This document shows, one piece after another, positions 58,601 through 64,000 of a stretch of 64,000 bases of DNA. The translations under genes were made by a program, and so were the position numbers. The DNA lies in contig CM060177.1 of assembly GCA_030549775.1 (NCBI GenBank), positions 95,166,236 through 95,230,235 on the forward strand, in the 5' to 3' direction. The first letter of the stretch is position 1. Every line of letters starts with the position of its first letter. Below the pieces are notes generated by a model. That model did no database searches, was not told where the DNA came from, and saw only the letters and a list, made by a program, of their open reading frames with translations. The stretch comes from Tamarix chinensis (Eukaryota > Streptophyta > Magnoliopsida > Caryophyllales > Tamaricaceae).

Positions 58601-59219
58601 GTTTGAGGCTAAGTGTTAGGTTGGTGTGGTAATTGGTATGGTTAATATATCTACCTCTTCAGCGTAAGTGTTGTTTGACTTTGGTGGATCACATTCTTTT
58701 GTTTCATTTACATTTATATCTACAGCTACATTATTTCCTTCCTATAGTATTCCTACTTCTATTGTTTTGCCATCACAATAAATGATTGTGTTCTCTAAGC
58801 TTTATAGAGGGGTGGCCTTTAAATTTAGGAGAGTAGAATATCCCTTATATCTCATGGAACTAAAGTTGTGCAATTTTGATGTGATTGTTGGAATGGATAT
58901 CTCAGGGAAGTACCAAGTGTTGATAGAATATGCATAGGAGCGTGCAGTTCTTTGAGGACCAAAAAGGTGTTAGAGTCTCCTATCAGAGTTGTGAGTCCTG
59001 CCCGTCTATGAAGACCATCTTGGCTATTGTGTTAACTACCCTTGTTTGAAAAGGGCATGTGCTTTTCTTATGTAGTGTTTGAGATACTAAGGCCACTAAA
59101 ACATTGATAAAGAAATTTTTTATCTTCCCATAATATCTAAATGTATTTCCCTCCAACATTTCAAGCATGCCATAAATTTGGGATGTTTGGTTCACAATCA
59201 ATATGTTACCAGGGACAAA
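58601..59219 (+). pseudogene. gypsy-3 protease remnant
   Basis: VLFDFGGSHSFVSFTFIST (about 58665-58720) corresponds to the L-x-D-S-G-A-T-H-S-F-V-S active site of Tekay proteases. The D-S-G triplet reads D-F-G and the A-T pair G-S, so the flap-side geometry of the active site is lost while the Asp remains. Downstream pieces (VIVGMDIS) match the family's closing block. Confidence 0.75.
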
Positions 59220-59960
59220 GCTAGTATCCAAAATATCAAACCATATGGCACCTATAGAGATGAAGGAGCTTAAGGCTCAGTTAGGAATTTTTAGGGAGAA
59301 GGGGTATATTCTACCAAGTATATTGCTATAGGGAGGCCACTCTTATTCATCAAGAAGAAAATTGGAAGTTTGAGGTTGTGCATTAACTACCAAGGATTAA
59401 ATAATATTATAGTATAGAACCTTTCCCTTTACTTAAATCGATGAACTCTTTGACCAACTTAGGGGAGCCATAGTTATTTCTACGATTGGATTTTTGTTAG
59501 GTTATCATTAGTTGAGGATTGTTGAACAAGATATTCTAAAGTAAAAATTTTAGACCATATACTACCAATATGAGTTTATAGTGATACCTTGTGGGCTCAC
59601 TTATATACCAACAACATTCGTGGCTCTCATAAACTTGATAATTTTGGAATCAGCTTGTTAGGGTGTTCATCGACAACAATATCTTATACTTTATCAGTCG
59701 AGAGGAGCACAAAAAGAATCTAAGCAAGACATTGACATTATTTAGAGCACAATAGTTGTATGCTAAACATTCAAAAAGTGAATTTTTACTAGATCAAATA
59801 GCCTTCACTGGGCATGTGATCTCAAATGACAGTGTATCTGTGTGTCTTTCCAAGATTTAGGTAGTTTCCAAAATTCTAGTTCTAACATATGTTAAGTAAG
59901 TGTGTAATTTTTTTAGCATTCAGAGATTATTATAGTAGATTTGTTGCAAATTTCTCCAAT
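59220..59960 (+). pseudogene. gypsy-3 reverse transcriptase, catalytic motif mutated
   Basis: The lead MAPIEMKELKAQLGIFREKG (about 59240-59310) is the Tekay M-A-x-x-E-L-x-E-L-K-x-Q-L block. Then come IDELFDQLRGAIVISTIGF, LGYHXLRI and the catalytic region FIDNNILYFISREEHKKNL (59666-59723). The Y/F-x-D-D motif reads FIDN; the second Asp codon (59675-59677) encodes Asn. Stops are frequent. Confidence 0.85.
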
Positions 59961-60440
59961 ATCACTCTTCTGTTGAGAAATTTTTTTAATAAGGCCACAC
60001 ATTCCTAGTGGGATGAGAAGTGTAGCAGGGCCTTCAAGGAATTGAAAAAGCGTTTGACATCAGCTAAAGTGCTCACATTATGGATGGAATTACATGGTTT
60101 TGAAGTGTGTAGCAACACTTCTAAGCATGTATTAGGTTTGTGCTGATACATCAAGGGAGAGTAGTGACTTATGTTTCTTGTCAATTAAACCTACATGAGT
60201 AAAACTATCCAATGCACAATTTATAACTTTCCTCAGTGGTATTCTCTTTGAAGAATTGGATCATTATCTCTATGGATTTTATTTCAAGTTCTACACTAAT
60301 CATAAGAATCTAGAGTACATTTTCATGCAACTAGATATAAATTTGATTCAATTTTAATGTTTGAGTTGCTTAAGGATTTTGACCTATTATTGACCTACCA
60401 TGAGGGCAAGGCTAACTTAGTGGTAGATCCTCTTAGTCGG
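59961..60440 (+). pseudogene. gypsy-3 RNase H remnant
   Basis: Pieces around 60000-60130 (KCSRAFKELKKRL-like, LTSAKVLTLW) match the start of gypsy RNase H. The frame opening at 60357 reads MFELLKDFDLLLTYHEGKAN then LVVDPLSRK, the Tekay closing block. In between, stops and frame changes dominate. Confidence 0.75.
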
Positions 60441-61850
60441 AAGACATTGCATTCGTTAAGCACAATTGTGTTGTCTGATCATTTGTGTCAAGAGCTCAAG
60501 AAGATGGAGGTTGAGTTGATCACAACTGGTAGTTTGGAAGCAAGAATGACTACACTCACCATCCCACTTTCTATCTTTGATATGATTTGTTTTAGTGAAC
60601 TTGGTGATGTCAAGCTTGTGAGAATAAAGCATGGTATTACAAAAGGTAAAGCCAATAGATTTCAAATCTTCGAAGGCAATAGTGTCAAATACCATGGTAG
60701 GTGTGTACTATAAGGATACGTTGTGCTCAGGAGGAAAATCCTAGAGGAAGGTCATTTTGTTCCTTATTATGTCGACCTTTGAGGGGATAAGTTGTATAAG
60801 GACTTGAAGAAGGTATATTGGTGGCCCCGTATAAAGCGGGAGGTATAGAATTTATCGCCCAATTTTGCACTTATCAGATGGTTAAAATTGAGCATAAGAG
60901 GTTAGTAGGGTTAGTACAACCACTAGAAGTTCTAGAGTGGAAGTGGGGTAGTATATCTATAGATTTTGTTGTTTTTATATTGAAGATTGGTAGTATTTTT
61001 AATTCTATTTAGGCTATTATCAATCATATGACTAAGTTAGAAGTGTTCGTACGAATAAATATGACATGGAGTAAGGAGCATTTGGCTAATGCTTACAGGA
61101 AACGCGTTTTGAGACTACATGGATTCTCCAAAGATATCGCTTCAAACCAAGACTCTAGATTCTTGTCACAATTTTAGTAGAAATTGAAGGTTTATTTCGG
61201 GACTCTACTAAAGATGAGTACTACTTTTCAACTAGCTATAGATAGTCAATTAAAAAGGACATTTCAATAATTAAAGGACATGTTTCTAACATGCATGTTG
61301 GACTTTAGAGGTTGTTGGGAGGACTGCCTTGACTTAATCAAGTTCTCCTAAAAAAATAGTTACCATGTGAGTATCGTAGTGACACATTTCAAGGCCTTGT
61401 ATGGAAGGAAGTGTCATAGTCCTTTGTTTTGGACCGACATTAGTGAGACAATTGTGTTGGAACAGAACATGATCGAGGAGATAATGTGATAACTCATGCT
61501 AATTTAAGACCATATGAGTGCTTCTCAAGACCAATAGAATAGCTATTTTGATTTAAGGAGATAGACTAATTTTTATGAGGTGGGTGATAGAGTCTTTTTA
61601 AGGGTCTCTTCCACTAAGGGATCAATTAGGTTCGGTAGGAAGGGTAAGCTTAGAACAAGGTACATTAGACCATGTATAATCTTATAGCTAGTCAATGAGA
61701 TTATTTATCAGTTAGCGCTACCTATAAAGTTATCTCATGTGCATGACATCTTTCACATTTTTCAGTTGAGAAAGTACGTAGTAGATTCTTTACACGTTGT
61801 CCAGCCAGAGACATTAGAGCTTAAAGAGTCTCTAACTTACAAAAAATGAC
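60441..61850 (+). pseudogene. gypsy-3 integrase remnant
   Basis: The open frame to 60713 continues from RNase H through LSTIVLSDHLCQELKKMEVE to the FQIFEGNSVKYHGRCVL region before the zinc finger. Then EEGHFVPYYVDL, KLYKDLKKVYWWPRIKRE and VKIEHKRLVGLVQPLEVLEW with KWGSISIDFVVF mark the zinc finger and the start of the core (60750-60980). KVHXTMYNLI and LSHVHDIFHIFQLRKYVVD (about 61730-61785) form the C-terminal barrel region. The middle of the core, carrying the later catalytic residues, is too worn to read reliably. Confidence 0.8.
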
Positions 61851-61870
61851 TAGTGAGCATTTTGGAGACG

Positions 61871-61972
61871 AATATGAGGGAGACACATACAAAGACTGTT
61901 CTGCTAGTAAATGTGCTTTGGTCATGGCAGGGTGCCAAGGACCCCAAGTGGGAGATTGGGGAAGATATTTGA
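61871..61972 (+). pseudogene. gypsy-3 chromodomain
   Basis: The frame NMRETHTKTVLLVNVLWSWQ then GAKDPKWEIGEDI and a stop (61970-61972) is a plant type-I chromodomain tail: the V-x-L-V-K-V-x-W region, then W-x-x-x-x-x-x-x-x-x-W-E-x-E-x-x-I. In chromoviruses this domain follows integrase and directs insertion into chromatin. It ends about 20 residues early compared with the family. Confidence 0.82.
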
Positions 61973-62130
61973 GCTAACTATTGCGAGTTATTATCCTTGT
62001 CCTACCCTTTTCTTTTAAGAGGGAAGTTACCCCTTTGATCTTGTTGTATTTAATTTGATAGATATGATATATTATGCATTAGAAGATGTTAATTCATTTG
62101 GAGGAAGGCTTTGAGAACACATCCTCTTTT

Positions 62131-62143
62131 AAGGGGATAGTAT
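62131..62143 (+). other. Polypurine tract of gypsy-3
   Basis: AAGGGGATAG, three bases before the LTR start TGTAATACCCC, matches the Tekay plus-strand priming site. Confidence 0.75.
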
Positions 62144-64000
62144 TGTAATACCCCAAAATTTGAGATTTATAAAGCATAAAATTTTAGTTTTTAAATAGTG
62201 CTTAAACTTGATTTAGAATTATATTTTGGGATAGACTTAAAGATGAATAAAAAGAGATTAGAAAATTTTAAGTAAAATGAGTTATCTTGGTATACTAGTC
62301 GAGTGGTTCTAAAAACTAATTAAGCGGTCTTTCATTTTTGGCTTCAATTTTGATTCGATGCAACCAATTAATTAGTTTGGAAAACCAATCGAATATTCTA
62401 TATAACAATCAAATAGTTAACTAAATCAATTGATTGGTTTTTCGAGGTGAGTAACATTTTGAGACTCAAATTTTCTCAAAAACTTCTTCTAATGTTTTGG
62501 AATTTTGTCATCCTAATCCAAATTCTTCCTATGTAATCAATAACCATTTTTATCATTTACCCTATCTTTTCCTTGAGTTGAGCATATTTGAGGTCTGTTT
62601 TGACAAAGAAAAAAGAGGGAGGTTGGTCTCACCCCTATTTTTCTTCTTCCTCTCTTCTCAATACAACCCTAGGATGGAAAATTTATTCAAGATCTCCCCT
62701 ACACGACTAATGGATTTGTTTCATATGTTATCTATCTATGTATTATTTTTTTGTTAGATAATTTTTTGGAATATCGGTCTAAATTCTTCAAAAATCACCA
62801 TTAGTGCTCTGACAGAAAGGCATCCCTATTCTTAATAAATTCACCCATTCAATCCAAATTAAAATAGTAAAATAAAGGTTTGTGATCTATTACACCCCTC
62901 TCATGTATTTCTTAACTAGTTCTTTGATTATAAATAGCCCTAATCATCTTTTTAACTTACCTCTTTTTAGCCACTAAAATTTTCTAAATTTTTCTCAATG
63001 CATGTGATCCACTCTTCTTTTCTTCAAACATTCACTCAAAGTCATGCACCTCTTATAATCCTTCTTTTGACTCTCCCTTGGTTTATCCTCAAGAGGAAAT
63101 AGTTATATTTGGAAAAAGTTGAGTTTTTCTTTTATCTCACTATATCCTTAGATTCCCTTAGACGTGTTAATTTTGTTTTCTTCCTTAATTCTTATTCCTT
63201 TTATTACAAGAATTATATTGATATTTTTGAGTTTTAACATTTTTTTTAATGTTTTTGGAAGTTAGAAACTTCCAATTAAAGGTTTTGCTTAGAGGAGTGG
63301 ATTTTTGGTTAACCTTTCAAGTAATTCATTCCTACCTTTGGAATGTGGTATCAATAAGCATGTCAGCTAGTAAAGATGGTAATTTTTTTTATCCTTACTT
63401 GTATACATGACATTATGGTATTTTACTGATATATGTTGGTATATTCAAGAAATATGATGAAAAAAGTATGATTTCATAAGGAATGTGATTGATTCTATGT
63501 AAATGTTCTATTACTTAGTATATGCACTTGTGTAACCTTTATTTCTTATTATGGTGATGTTATGATTTTGATATGGTTTATTTTTTAGCCTTAATCATAT
63601 TTAAATGTCTAAAATGTGTTGGTTGTGGGAAAATTAATCGAATAGCTTCTAGAACAATTAATTGGTTAGCCTAACCCTTTGACTAGTTTTTATGTGGTGG
63701 GTTTGGGTTACTATCTATTTGCATCCATCAACTGGTTGTGCCCAACTAATCAGCTAGTTATTAGAACAATTGACTAGTTAGCTCAACCTATCGGCCAATT
63801 TTGAGTTGAAAATTTTGGATGGTCTCTTGTTAAACCCATGGATAGGTTTGTCAAAACTCGTCGATTGGTCTTAGAACTATTGATTGGTTAGACATAATTG
63901 ATCAACTAGTTTTGGTAGAGAAATCTAAGGTTAACTAAGCCAAACCGATCAATTAATTTATCTAAACAGATCGAATGGTTTAGCTAGAGTGTGTTGTTTT
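62144..64000 (+). repeat. 3' LTR of gypsy-3, truncated by the window end
   Basis: It starts TGTAATACCCCAAAATTTGA. Inverted AACCAATTGATTGGTT-type motifs recur at 62300-62450 and 63620-63960. The last 200 bases match the 5' LTR portion at 50625-50820. More than 1857 bases are present and the end lies outside. The open frame at 62497-62757 is LTR sequence with no protein similarity. Confidence 0.82.

Larger units (their letters stand above)
57236..62143 (+). mobile_element. gypsy-3 internal region, Tekay/Del-type chromovirus (decayed)
   Basis: Domain order is gag with zinc knuckle, protease, reverse transcriptase, RNase H, integrase and chromodomain, followed by a polypurine tract and a TGTAATACCCC LTR. 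The chromodomain and the YHEGKANLV-x-DPLSRK block identify a Tekay/Del-type chromovirus. Length (4.9 kb) is nearly normal, but stops and frame changes are dense. Confidence 0.88.

Overview
This window looks like transposable-element-rich, AT-rich plant nuclear DNA, probably heterochromatic or pericentromeric. I found no intact host gene, tRNA, rRNA or organellar insert. Almost every stretch with protein similarity belongs to a decayed plant transposon: Ty3/gypsy LTR retrotransposons, CACTA (En/Spm) DNA transposons, or one Ty1/copia scrap. The longest open frames are remnants of transposon proteins or low-complexity LTR sequence. The organism is a flowering plant. The (CCCTAA)n hexamer stretches would fit Asparagales, whose telomeres are TTAGGG-type, but that is weak evidence.

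Layout. 1-2501: right part of a CACTA element (A, genes on the minus strand), inserted in the gag of a minus-strand Ty3/gypsy element whose 5' LTR is 3501-4416. 4417-7226: stacked LTR fragments plus a short 3'-pol scrap. 7808-13642: a plus-strand Ty3/gypsy element (gypsy-1) with both LTRs and a broken, internally deleted gag-pol. 14143-15092: solo LTR. 17281-21817: a very large (4.5 kb) solo LTR with perfect 5-bp target duplications (atgtg). 23850-29512: a minus-strand Ty3/gypsy element (gypsy-2) bounded by perfect 5-bp duplications (gtgtt), whose integrase core is deleted. 30232-31136: another solo LTR. 31137-37590: decayed LTR sequence plus a copia RNase H fragment. About 37600-47525: a nearly full-length CACTA element (C, minus strand) carrying TNP2-type transposase and a second Ulp1-like gene, with a solo LTR inside the transposase. 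47526-51855: LTR sequence in both orientations. 51856-56796: a 4.9 kb CACTA element (B, plus strand) nested in the 5' LTR of a Tekay/Del-type chromovirus (gypsy-3). The internal region of gypsy-3 is 57220-62143 and its 3' LTR runs off the window end.

How the parts relate. Six copies of one gypsy LTR family (start TGATGCAGGA-like, end CACATCA-like) lie in both orientations. Two of them adjoin coding ends that share the same integrase deletion junction. This suggests an internally deleted lineage that spread using proteins supplied by other copies. Tekay-type LTRs (ends TGTAAYMCCCC and GGGGTTACA) supply most of the gene-free sequence and carry several tandem-repeat modules. No gene here looks able to make a working protein, and several catalytic motifs are visibly mutated.
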